Part shown: positions 10,298 to 18,191 of the stretch, piece after piece | Position numbering within the stretch: position 1 is the stretch's first letter | Layout: every line of letters starts with the position of its first letter | NCBI GenBank assembly: GCA_022360905.1 | Contig: JAKSBX010000090.1 | Coordinates: forward strand, 1 to 42,599 | DNA from: Chromatiales bacterium | Lineage (GTDB): Bacteria > Pseudomonadota > Gammaproteobacteria > Chromatiales > Chromatiaceae | Length of the DNA: 42,599 bases | Reading direction: 5' to 3' | The notes under the pieces: generated by a model | Told to the model about the DNA's origin: nothing | Databases searched by the model: none | The model's input: only the letters and a program-made list of their open reading frames with translations | Made by a program: the position numbers and the translations under genes

Positions 10298-11821
10298 GTG
10301 AATTGGTTCATGAATGATAGTGGTATGACTCGATTGCTGTTACGCGCACCGGCTCTGTTCGCTGCCCTGGCCGGTGGCTTGACCACGCTGGCGTTCGCCC
10401 CATTCGATCTCTGGATCATGGCGGTGCTGGGGCCGATGCTGCTGTTTCTGATCTGGCATAAGCTAGCTGGTCCTTCCTTCAAGAGCGGTTTTTTCTACGG
10501 CTTCGGACTGCTTGGTACGGGGGTCTCCTGGCTCTATGTCAGCATTGCCCAGTTCGGTGACCTGGGGTGGCTGTTTCCATTGATCATTACCCTGGGATTC
10601 ATTCTATTTATCTCCCTCTACTACGGTCTGCTCGGCTGGTTGGCGGCTCGATTCGATGGTTTCGGTAGCGGCCAAAAACTGATTCTGATCTATCCGGCGC
10701 TTTGGGTATCGATGGAGTGGTTCAGGGGCTGGTTTTTAACCGGCTTTCCCTGGCTGCAGCCTGGCTACTCCCAGCTCGATTCGCCCCTCGCCGGGTATGC
10801 CCCTCTGCTTGGTGTATTAGGGGTGAGCTGGATGGTCATACTCAGTGCGGGACTGCTCGGCTATCTGCTGATCGGTAAGTCTGGTCGGTCGTGGCGGGTC
10901 TCTGCATTGGTGCTGATCTGGCTTGGCGGTTGGTTGACGACGGATATCGAGTGGAGCAAGCCTGCCGGTGAACCTTTATCGGTGGCGCTGATCCAGGGCA
11001 ACATTCCACAGGCGCAAAAGTGGCTGCCGGAGCAGTTGTCGCCAAGTCTGGTGTTGTATGCCAATCTGACCAAGCAGAACCTGGACAGGGATCTGATCAT
11101 CTGGCCGGAGACGGCGGTTTCCGCCTTTCAGTTTCAGGTGGAAGAGGCCTTTATCGTGCCGTTGGAGAAGCTTATCAGGGATTCCGGTACCAACCTGGTG
11201 TTCGGTGTGGTGCAGATGGATCAGCAGCGGGAGAACTACTACAACGCCCTGGTCTCCCTGGGTAATGAACAGCGCGACCACTACTACAAAGGCCACCTGG
11301 TGCCGTTTACCGAGTACCTGCCATTGAAGTTTCTGCTTTGGCCCCTGGTGGATCTGTTCACCATTCCCATGTCGGATTTTTCCGCACGGCAGGCACCCAA
11401 GCCGTTGATGCAGGTGGGGGATCACACGGCGGGTATGTCGATCTGTTACGAGGATGCCTTCGGTAGCGAAATGATCCAGGCACTGCCCGAGGCGGCCTAT
11501 CTGATCAATGTCAGCAACGATGCCTGGTTCGGTGACTCACTGGCGCCGCATCAGCATCTGCAGATTGCCCGCATGCGTGCCCTGGAGAGCAGTCGCTATC
11601 TGTTGCGTTCGACCAATACCGGCGTGTCGGCGATCATTGCGCCGAATGGCAAGCTTGCTGCCGTTTCACCTCTGCTCAAAGAGGATGTTCTGCATGGCGA
11701 GATTGTGCCGTTGAACGGTGAAACCCCCTATGCACGGACAGGCAATCTGACAATTCTGTTGTTTTTGGTGATGAGTCTGATTCCAGCGTTGGCAGGGGTT
11801 ATTGCAAAACGTCGATCCTGA
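10298..11821 (+). CDS. lnt: Apolipoprotein N-acyltransferase
   Basis: Lnt transfers the third acyl chain to the N-terminal cysteine of lipoproteins in the inner membrane. The 507-residue product has about seven N-terminal membrane segments followed by a periplasmic nitrilase-like domain (about residues 220-470) and a final membrane helix. The catalytic triad is visible as Glu in IWPETAVSAF, Lys in YYKGHLVPF and Cys in SICYEDAF. GTG 10298 gives the longest form; ATG 10310 or 10325 are also possible because no strong ribosome binding site decides the start. It closes the miaB-ybeZ-ybeY-corC cluster. Several substrates are encoded nearby, for example the lipoproteins at 5297, 15264 and 31881. 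Confidence 0.95.
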   Translation: MNWFMNDSGMTRLLLRAPALFAALAGGLTTLAFAPFDLWIMAVLGPMLLFLIWHKLAGPSFKSGFFYGFGLLGTGVSWLYVSIAQFGDLGWLFPLIITLGFILFISLYYGLLGWLAARFDGFGSGQKLILIYPALWVSMEWFRGWFLTGFPWLQPGYSQLDSPLAGYAPLLGVLGVSWMVILSAGLLGYLLIGKSGRSWRVSALVLIWLGGWLTTDIEWSKPAGEPLSVALIQGNIPQAQKWLPEQLSPSLVLYANLTKQNLDRDLIIWPETAVSAFQFQVEEAFIVPLEKLIRDSGTNLVFGVVQMDQQRENYYNALVSLGNEQRDHYYKGHLVPFTEYLPLKFLLWPLVDLFTIPMSDFSARQAPKPLMQVGDHTAGMSICYEDAFGSEMIQALPEAAYLINVSNDAWFGDSLAPHQHLQIARMRALESSRYLLRSTNTGVSAIIAPNGKLAAVSPLLKEDVLHGEIVPLNGETPYARTGNLTILLFLVMSLIPALAGVIAKRRS

Positions 11822-12013
11822 TTGGATATGCGTCAAAGGCGGTTCGATGTCAAAAGTTAAAGACTCGGCGAGCTCGAAGTTAAATTTGAGAAATATCACC
11901 AGATGGTGAAGGTTCAAAAGCGCAATCTATTGTGATTGAATGTGTTTCATAGGGAGATTGAACAGGCATCACATGCCTTAGGACCAGCCAACTGAATACC
12001 CCCTGAACTACTC

Positions 12014-12784
12014 ATGAAAAAACGTGTTTTGATTACCGGCGCTTCATCCGGGTTTGGTGAAGCTTGTGCTCGCCGCTTCGCTGAGGCGGGCGATGATCTG
12101 GTGCTTTGCGCCAGGCGAATGGACCGACTGCAGACCCTGAGTGATGAGCTCTCCAGCCAAGCTGAAGTGGTTATTCAAACCCTCGATGTGACCGATCCAC
12201 AGGCAGTGGACGATTTCCTCGAGGCGCTGCCGGAAGCAAGTCGTGAGATCGATGTGCTGGTCAATAATGCGGGTCTGGCGTTGGGGCTGCAGCCTGCTCA
12301 TGAAGCGGATCTGCAGGATTGGCAGACCATGGTGGATACCAATATCAAGGGATTGATGCATATGACCCGACTGATCCTGCCAGGCATGGTAGCGCGCCGC
12401 CGGGGGCATATTATCAATATCGGTTCGGTTGCCGGCAGCTGGCCCTATCCGGGTGGCAATGCCTATGGGGCGACCAAGGCTTTTGTGCAGCAGTTCAGCC
12501 GTGGCCTGAAGGCGGATCTGGTCGGTACCCCATTGCGGGTGACCAATATCGAGCCTGGACTGGCAGAGACCGAATTTTCCCTGGTGCGCATGAAAGGCGA
12601 TGCGCAACAGGCCGCCGATGTCTATCAGGGCACCCAGCCCCTGACAGGATCGGATATCGCCGAAATCGTCTATTGGGTCACGGCCCTGCCGCCCCATGTC
12701 AACATCAATGCCCTGGAAGTGATGCCCGTTTGTCAGGCGTGGAGTCCTTTTGCGGTGGACCGGACTCTGGGTAAGGATCTTTGA
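12014..12784 (+). CDS. Short-chain dehydrogenase, YdfG-like NADP-dependent hydroxy acid dehydrogenase
   Basis: The 256-residue product is a classical SDR oxidoreductase. The cofactor motif is TGASSGFGEA at residues 8-17, with an arginine pair near 34-35 favouring NADP. NNAG follows at 84-87, and the catalytic residues N110, S138, Y151 and K155 (YGATK) are all present. The C-terminal part, including AEIVYWVTALPPHVNINALE, closely resembles E. coli YdfG, which oxidises L-allo-threonine, serine and 3-hydroxypropionate. The physiological substrate cannot be read from sequence. Its stop overlaps the next start by four bases. Confidence 0.9.
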   Translation: MKKRVLITGASSGFGEACARRFAEAGDDLVLCARRMDRLQTLSDELSSQAEVVIQTLDVTDPQAVDDFLEALPEASREIDVLVNNAGLALGLQPAHEADLQDWQTMVDTNIKGLMHMTRLILPGMVARRRGHIINIGSVAGSWPYPGGNAYGATKAFVQQFSRGLKADLVGTPLRVTNIEPGLAETEFSLVRMKGDAQQAADVYQGTQPLTGSDIAEIVYWVTALPPHVNINALEVMPVCQAWSPFAVDRTLGKDL

Positions 12785-13284
12785 AGGCACTGATCAGCGC
12801 AGCAATCGATCTCTGTCTGTTACGACGGGGCCCCCAGGATCTTCCGGCTTCCTCGATGCTGTTGTGGCTCACCGCCCTGCTGAATATGCTGACCGGGATT
12901 TTGATGTTGACGGACGCCGATTCGAATCTGGCCAAGGCGATCGGCCAGACCCTGTTCGAGCTGGCTCTGATGGTCGCTGCGCTGTATGCCGCCTTGCGGC
13001 TGAATGGACGTCTGGAACGCTTTATTCAGGCAGCAACCGCATTGATGTTGTGCGGCTTTCTGCTGGGTATGCTGGCACTGCCTCTGATCGCCTGGGGGAA
13101 GCAGAACCAGTCTGCCGAAGCCGGTGTTCTGTTTCTGCTGGTATTTACCTGGGGTGTGGTGGTGTTCGGCCATATCCTCAGACATACTTTTGAGTTCTCT
13201 CTCAATGTAGGGATCGCCATCGCGTTGCTCTATACTCTGCTTGCCGGTACTCTGGTGGCACTTATTTTTCCGGTAACTGGCTGA
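12781..13284 (+). CDS. Hypothetical inner-membrane protein (167 aa)
   Basis: This 167-residue protein has four to five hydrophobic segments, at about residues 25-43, 53-70, 80-100, 110-132 and 140-165. It contains no recognised motif. The start is TTG 12781, which overlaps the SDR stop (TTGA); its stop overlaps the mpl ATG (TGATG). The tight packing on both sides is good evidence that it is a real, translationally coupled gene in an SDR-orf-mpl-ubiX operon. A role connected with cell wall recycling is only guilt by association. Confidence 0.75.
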   Translation: MKALISAAIDLCLLRRGPQDLPASSMLLWLTALLNMLTGILMLTDADSNLAKAIGQTLFELALMVAALYAALRLNGRLERFIQAATALMLCGFLLGMLALPLIAWGKQNQSAEAGVLFLLVFTWGVVVFGHILRHTFEFSLNVGIAIALLYTLLAGTLVALIFPVTG

Positions 13285-14639
13285 TGCATCTACATATCCT
13301 TGGAATCTGCGGGACCTTTATGGGAGGTATCGCGCTACTTGCGCGGGCACTGGGTCATCGGGTCAGTGGTTCCGATGCCAATGTCTATCCCCCGATGAGT
13401 ACCCAGCTGGAACAGGCCGGCATCAAACTGATGGAAGGTTTCGAGCCGGAGCACCTGCAGCCGGCACCCGATGTGGTGGTGGTGGGCAATGCCATGTCGC
13501 GGGGAAATCCGGCGGTGGAGTATATGCTCGATCAGGGTCTGGCCTATACCTCCGGGCCCCAGTGGCTGGCCGAACACGTGCTGCAGGATCGCTGGGTGCT
13601 GGCTGTGGCGGGCACCCATGGCAAGACCAGCACCGCCAGTCTGCTCGCCTGGATCCTGCAGGAGGCGGGGCTGGAGCCCGGTTTTCTGATTGGCGGCGTG
13701 CCGGAGAATTTCGGCGTCTCCGCACGCCTGGGAAAGGCGCCCTTTTTCGTCGTCGAGGCGGATGAGTACGATACCGCATTTTTCGATAAGCGATCGAAGT
13801 TCGTCCACTACAGGTCCCGTACCTTGGTATTGAACAACCTGGAGTTCGACCATGCGGATATCTTCGATGATTTAGCCATGATTCAACGTCAGTTTCACCA
13901 CTTGGTACGTACTGTCCCCGGCCAGGGTCTGATCATCTGCCCGAACCATGACCCGGCGCTGGCCGAGGTGCTGGATATGGGGGTCTGGACGCCGATCGAG
14001 CGGTTTGATCCGACCGATGAGGCAGATTGGCATGGGGCCAATGCGACAGCGGATGGACAGGCCTTCGATGTGGTTTGCGATGGCAAACCGCAGGGTCGTG
14101 TCGAATGGGATCTGCTGGGTCGGCACAATCTGGCCAATGCTCTGGCGGCCATTGCCGCGGCCCGGCATGCCGGGGTTCCTCCGAGTGTCTCGATTCCTGC
14201 ATTGTCGAGTTTTAGGAGTGTTAAACGGCGCATGGAGCTGCGTGGGGAAGTGGCCGGCATCCGGGTTTATGATGACTTTGCGCACCATCCCACCGCCATC
14301 GAGACCACCCTTGACGGGTTGCGTAAACGGGTCGGTGATGCGCGTATCATCGCGCTGCTCGAACCCCGTTCAAACACCATGAAACAGAATATTCATACCC
14401 GTCGCCTGAGCGGTTCACTGGATGCGGCCGATCGAATTCTGCTGTTTGCCCCGGATGATCTACAGTGGGATGCCGCTTCCGTGATGGCCCCGCTGGGTGA
14501 TCGCGCAGAGGTGTTTGAGACAACCCAGGGAATGGTTGATCGGGTAAAGGCGATGGCTGAGCCGGGTGACCATGTGCTGGTCATGAGTAACGGCGGATTC
14601 GAGGCGATTCATCAACGCCTGCTGGATGCCTTACAATAA
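13284..14639 (+). CDS. mpl: UDP-N-acetylmuramate:L-alanyl-gamma-D-glutamyl-meso-diaminopimelate ligase
   Basis: Mpl is the recycling ligase that joins the murein tripeptide directly to UDP-MurNAc in the cytoplasm. The 451-residue product starts MHLHILGICGTFMGGIA, the Mpl-specific version of the Mur nucleotide motif. It contains the ATP loop AGTHGKTSTAS near residues 110-120, the central EADEYDTAFFDKRSKF segment, and RMELRGEVAGIRVYDDFAHHPTAI in two pieces. Length agrees with E. coli Mpl (457). It overlaps the flanking genes by one base on each side. Confidence 0.96.
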   Translation: MHLHILGICGTFMGGIALLARALGHRVSGSDANVYPPMSTQLEQAGIKLMEGFEPEHLQPAPDVVVVGNAMSRGNPAVEYMLDQGLAYTSGPQWLAEHVLQDRWVLAVAGTHGKTSTASLLAWILQEAGLEPGFLIGGVPENFGVSARLGKAPFFVVEADEYDTAFFDKRSKFVHYRSRTLVLNNLEFDHADIFDDLAMIQRQFHHLVRTVPGQGLIICPNHDPALAEVLDMGVWTPIERFDPTDEADWHGANATADGQAFDVVCDGKPQGRVEWDLLGRHNLANALAAIAAARHAGVPPSVSIPALSSFRSVKRRMELRGEVAGIRVYDDFAHHPTAIETTLDGLRKRVGDARIIALLEPRSNTMKQNIHTRRLSGSLDAADRILLFAPDDLQWDAASVMAPLGDRAEVFETTQGMVDRVKAMAEPGDHVLVMSNGGFEAIHQRLLDALQ

Positions 14640-15256
14640 TGGCTATGAATATCGAGACCAATCCCATTGCCGTGGCGATTACCGGGGCATCCGGCAGTGC
14701 CTATGCACTGAAGCTGATCGAGTCTTTGCTGCAGGCGGGTGAAAGGCTCTATCTGATGGTCAGTCAGGCTGCTCAGGTGGTACTGCGTATGGAATCCGGC
14801 TTGGAGTTACCCTCCCAGCCGGGTGAGATTCAGAAAATACTCTGTGAACGATTCAACGCCACACCGGAGCAACTGCAGGTGTTCGGCCGACAGCAGTGGA
14901 TGGCGCCGGTAGCCAGTGGCTCCAATCCTCCCAGGGCGATGGTGGTCTGCCCCTGTACTGTTGGGGCGCTCTCAGCCATTGCCTGCGGCGCCAGCAACGA
15001 TCTGATGGAGCGGGCGGCCGATGTGGTGTTGAAAGAGCGGCGCAAACTGATTCTGGTGGTCAGGGAGACGCCCTTTTCGGAGATCCATCTGGAAAATATG
15101 CTCAAACTGAGTCGCATGGGGGCGGTGATCATGCCGGCCAATCCGGGCTTCTACCACAATCCGCAGTGTGTCGAGGATATCGTCGACTTCATGGTGTCAC
15201 GGATTCTCGATCAGCTGGGCGTGGAGAACCAGCTCTCCCCGAGATGGGGAGAGTAG
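14639..15256 (+). CDS. ubiX: Flavin prenyltransferase UbiX
   Basis: UbiX makes prenylated FMN, the cofactor of the UbiD decarboxylase in ubiquinone synthesis. The 205-residue product has the flavoprotein motif ITGASGSAYALKL near residues 14-26, the central CPCTVGALSAIA and NDLMERAADV motifs, and the late PANPGFYHNP signature. ATG 14639 overlaps the mpl stop (TAATG); an ATG two codons later is an alternative. It ends 7 bp from the convergent cytochrome gene, leaving no room for a terminator between them. Confidence 0.96.
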   Translation: MAMNIETNPIAVAITGASGSAYALKLIESLLQAGERLYLMVSQAAQVVLRMESGLELPSQPGEIQKILCERFNATPEQLQVFGRQQWMAPVASGSNPPRAMVVCPCTVGALSAIACGASNDLMERAADVVLKERRKLILVVRETPFSEIHLENMLKLSRMGAVIMPANPGFYHNPQCVEDIVDFMVSRILDQLGVENQLSPRWGE

Positions 15257-15263
15257 AAGGGGG

Positions 15264-15572
15264 TTACAGGGCTTTCAGATAAGCGGCAATCTGCTCGGCC
15301 TGTGGTTGGCTGATGTTGGGGAATGCGGGCATCAGATGGCCCCCATTGATGATCTTTGCGGAGATCTCCTCCGGGCTGGCCTCGCTGCCGGCGAGTTTGA
15401 GGAGTAGGCCAAACTTGCCCTGACCATTCTCACCGTGGCAACTTGCACAGGCGTTGGCATAAATATCCATGCCATCCATCCCGGTGATGGGTTTGAAATC
15501 GTTAGAATCACTGCATCCGGTGAGTGACAGGGCCAATAGGCTGACGCCTGACAGGTAAGTCGTTATTTTCAT
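15264..15572 (-). CDS. Small lipoprotein c-type cytochrome
   Basis: The 102-residue product is a class I cytochrome c. Its signal peptide ends in a lipobox (LSLTGC, Cys20), so the mature protein is probably membrane-anchored by lipid. The heme site is CASCH (C42, C45, H46), and the likely axial methionine is M81 in GGHLMPAFPN. The spacing and the C-terminal helix (AEQIAAYLKAL) are normal for this fold. It probably shuttles electrons at the periplasmic face; the partner is not evident. The gene stands alone, convergent with ubiX. Confidence 0.9.
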   Translation of the reverse strand: MKITTYLSGVSLLALSLTGCSDSNDFKPITGMDGMDIYANACASCHGENGQGKFGLLLKLAGSEASPEEISAKIINGGHLMPAFPNISQPQAEQIAAYLKAL

Positions 15573-15645
15573 GTTGAAACCTCTGAATCAATAAAGCGCT
15601 GTGCTGAGAATTCCGTATTTGGCTGAGCCATCGAATTTTTATGGT

Positions 15646-15677
15646 TCGACTGTTCACGACATGACATAAACAGTCGA
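15646..15677. repeat. 9-bp inverted repeat upstream of the cytochrome gene
   Basis: TCGACTGTT at 15646-15654 is mirrored by AACAGTCGA at 15669-15677 around a 14-nt loop. It lies about 75 bp before the cytochrome start and about 175 bp beyond the end of the cyclase gene on the same strand. No T-run follows, so an operator or processing hairpin is at least as likely as a terminator. Confidence 0.5.
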
Positions 15678-15851
15678 CGGCGCCGATAGTACTTTCTTTT
15701 ACCGGCCAAGGATAGGGTGGGGCTGCTTTAGGGGCGGGCGGTTATAGGATTCAGTGAATAGGGTCTAACATTTCACACGGGTTGCATTTTTGTCATGTCA
15801 GTAATTTACTTTTGCCGGGTTAATAGGATGCTGTAAGCGGTGTGAAGAAGA

Positions 15852-18191
15852 TCAGAATACCGTGCTGCGGTTTCGTCCCTTTTGTTTGGATTCATATAGG
15901 GCGCTGTCAACCCTCTTCAGTAAGGAGTGGATATTGTCAGATGGCCTGACCACACTGGCGCCGAAGCTGGCCGTGACACGGCCGACCTCTTTATGTTCAT
16001 ATTCTTGAACGGCATTACGCAGGGATTCAACCAGGGATCTCAGCTCCTTGGTGTCGATCAATGGCGCGATGATCATAAACTCTTCGCCCCCCCAACGAGC
16101 CAGTATGTCGGATTTGCGAATTCTTTCGTGCAATAGGTTAACGGTGTTTATCAATACCTGGTCACCCACGTCGTGACCGTAGGTGTCATTAACCTTTTTA
16201 AAGTGATCCAGATCGAACATGATCAAGCCAAACCGGTTGTTGGTCAGGCTGGCCCAGGCGATCTGGTTTTTCAGCTCTTCATCGAATTTCATACGATTGT
16301 AGATCTGGGTGAGTCGGTCTGTTTCTGCAATATGCTGCAGCTGTTTCTCCATTTCCACCGTCTCGGTGATATCCCGATGTGACTCTATGATCTGAATGAT
16401 GTTTTCACCGCTGTCGTCAAAAATAGGCGTAGCACGGACATCCACATGGATGATGTTACCCTGATGATCGAAATGTTTGTGGACTACCGATACGGTGGTT
16501 TTTTTCTCCATGATCTGTTTTATCGGGCAGGGGTCCAGTTGGCCTTTGCAAGGATTGCTGCGTTTGTGGGAAAGACGATAACAGGTTGTCTGGGGGTCAA
16601 TTGACTGACCGTTGTTATAGAGATCGAGCGCCGACTGGTTGATCAGTTTCAGTTCGTGGCTGTTGATGTCGATGACCATGGTCGGATCGGGTATGGTATC
16701 AACCACTTTCTGGATGTAGTCGCGGGATTGGGTTAAGCGTTCCTCCGCTTCTTTAAGCGGTGTGACATCATTGAGGTGGACATAGAAGCCGGTCAACTGC
16801 CCCAGCTTGTTGCGGATCACATGGGCTGTTTCATGTACCCACTTACGCTTGTTGTTGCTTCCTTCAATCCGGTAGGGAGCGTGGCTGAATGTGGTTAATC
16901 CCTTACTCTCGGCAGCCAGCTTCTCCTGAGTGTATTGTTCCAGATAACGGCTATCGATCATGCTGGAGTAAGTGACATTGCCCGAAGCGAAGTATCCGGC
17001 ATCATATTCGAGTAACTCTTCAATGTTGGATGAGATAAACTCAATCGGCCATCCAATTTCATTACGTAGTTTGGCGATGACACCGGGGCTACTCAGAAAC
17101 AGGTCATGTTCATAGGATATCTTGCGGTTCAAATCTTGGATCTGTCGTTCATGAGCCTGCCTTTTTTCCCTATGCCAGAGGGCTACGCCAAGTACGATTG
17201 CAAACAGAAAAAAACTCAGCAGTAGCAACGGAATGGTTTTAGACAGTTCCCGCCAGAGTTTCACTTCGATCAGTTGATTGGGAACATGCAACATCAACCA
17301 CAAACAGCTACTACAGTTTGCTGTGACTGATTGGTTACCCGATGGGTCGATGTGATTATAGGTATAGAGTCCTTGCTGATTGAGTAGTTGGCCTTGCTTG
17401 TTATTCAAGGCGGTGAGCCAGGCAGCTTCGTGTTGAAGTGTAATATTGGACTGAGGGCTATCGGGAAACATAAATCCCCAGTCATTGGCTGCATTTGGAC
17501 TGACCAGACTATAGCCTTGCCAATTGAGCAGCAATGCCTGGCCTGAATAACTGGCTGTTACACTACGGAACTTATCCAGCAGATTTTTCGCGAGATAGTT
17601 GACGATGATTACGCCGTCAGCCTGACCTTCGTGTCGGTCGACCCGGGCGCTGAAACGGATCGTCGGCTTCAAAGGTAATTCGATCTGTCTGCGCTCGATA
17701 TTCAGATCGAGTATGGAGTTCCAGATCTTTCCGCTGGGGGTATTGATGGCCTCGATGAAATAGTAGCGATGTCGTTTCGACTGCAGATGCTGCTGAGCTG
17801 TGGCATAAGTCTTTTGATTGCTGTAGTTGATTCTTATGATCTCTTGCCCCTGATCGTCGAGAAAGCGAATCTGATCATAGCGGGCTCTCTGTTCCGCTAC
17901 CGATATCCATAACTGCTGCAGCTCACGGATGACATTTGCGGGTTTGAAAAGTCTATCCAGTTTATGCAGTTTATACTGCTCAGTCAGCAGTTTCAGGTCT
18001 GAGTGAATCTCCGAAAATGAGAGGCTAAGCTGGTCTCTCAACTGGCTGGCGAGAATATTCGATTCAAGCTTTAAATCGCTTGTAACCCGATCTTCAGTCT
18101 GATGGTGAATCATCCAAAAGGTCAGACTGGTCAAGGCGGCCAGTGGGATGAGAAAAAGAAGATAGTAGCGGAGGAATTTGCCGATGTTCAT
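15852..18191 (-). CDS. Membrane diguanylate cyclase with periplasmic sensor and two PAS domains
   Basis: The 779-residue protein synthesises c-di-GMP. It has a membrane helix at about 10-28, a large periplasmic region of about 290 residues that looks like a Cache-type sensor, and a second helix near 315-337. Two PAS domains follow, at about 350-470 and 485-600, and then GGDEF at 620-779. The active site reads GGEEF (701-705), and the RKSD motif five residues before it is an intact inhibitory I-site. The second PAS carries a Cys/His cluster (CYRLSH from 537, with Cys 537, 548 and 555), a signature seen in some redox- or metal-linked PAS domains. Its start overlaps the upstream sensor gene by 4 bp (ATGA), indicating coupled translation. 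Confidence 0.92.
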   Translation of the reverse strand: MNIGKFLRYYLLFLIPLAALTSLTFWMIHHQTEDRVTSDLKLESNILASQLRDQLSLSFSEIHSDLKLLTEQYKLHKLDRLFKPANVIRELQQLWISVAEQRARYDQIRFLDDQGQEIIRINYSNQKTYATAQQHLQSKRHRYYFIEAINTPSGKIWNSILDLNIERRQIELPLKPTIRFSARVDRHEGQADGVIIVNYLAKNLLDKFRSVTASYSGQALLLNWQGYSLVSPNAANDWGFMFPDSPQSNITLQHEAAWLTALNNKQGQLLNQQGLYTYNHIDPSGNQSVTANCSSCLWLMLHVPNQLIEVKLWRELSKTIPLLLLSFFLFAIVLGVALWHREKRQAHERQIQDLNRKISYEHDLFLSSPGVIAKLRNEIGWPIEFISSNIEELLEYDAGYFASGNVTYSSMIDSRYLEQYTQEKLAAESKGLTTFSHAPYRIEGSNNKRKWVHETAHVIRNKLGQLTGFYVHLNDVTPLKEAEERLTQSRDYIQKVVDTIPDPTMVIDINSHELKLINQSALDLYNNGQSIDPQTTCYRLSHKRSNPCKGQLDPCPIKQIMEKKTTVSVVHKHFDHQGNIIHVDVRATPIFDDSGENIIQIIESHRDITETVEMEKQLQHIAETDRLTQIYNRMKFDEELKNQIAWASLTNNRFGLIMFDLDHFKKVNDTYGHDVGDQVLINTVNLLHERIRKSDILARWGGEEFMIIAPLIDTKELRSLVESLRNAVQEYEHKEVGRVTASFGASVVRPSDNIHSLLKRVDSALYESKQKGRNRSTVF

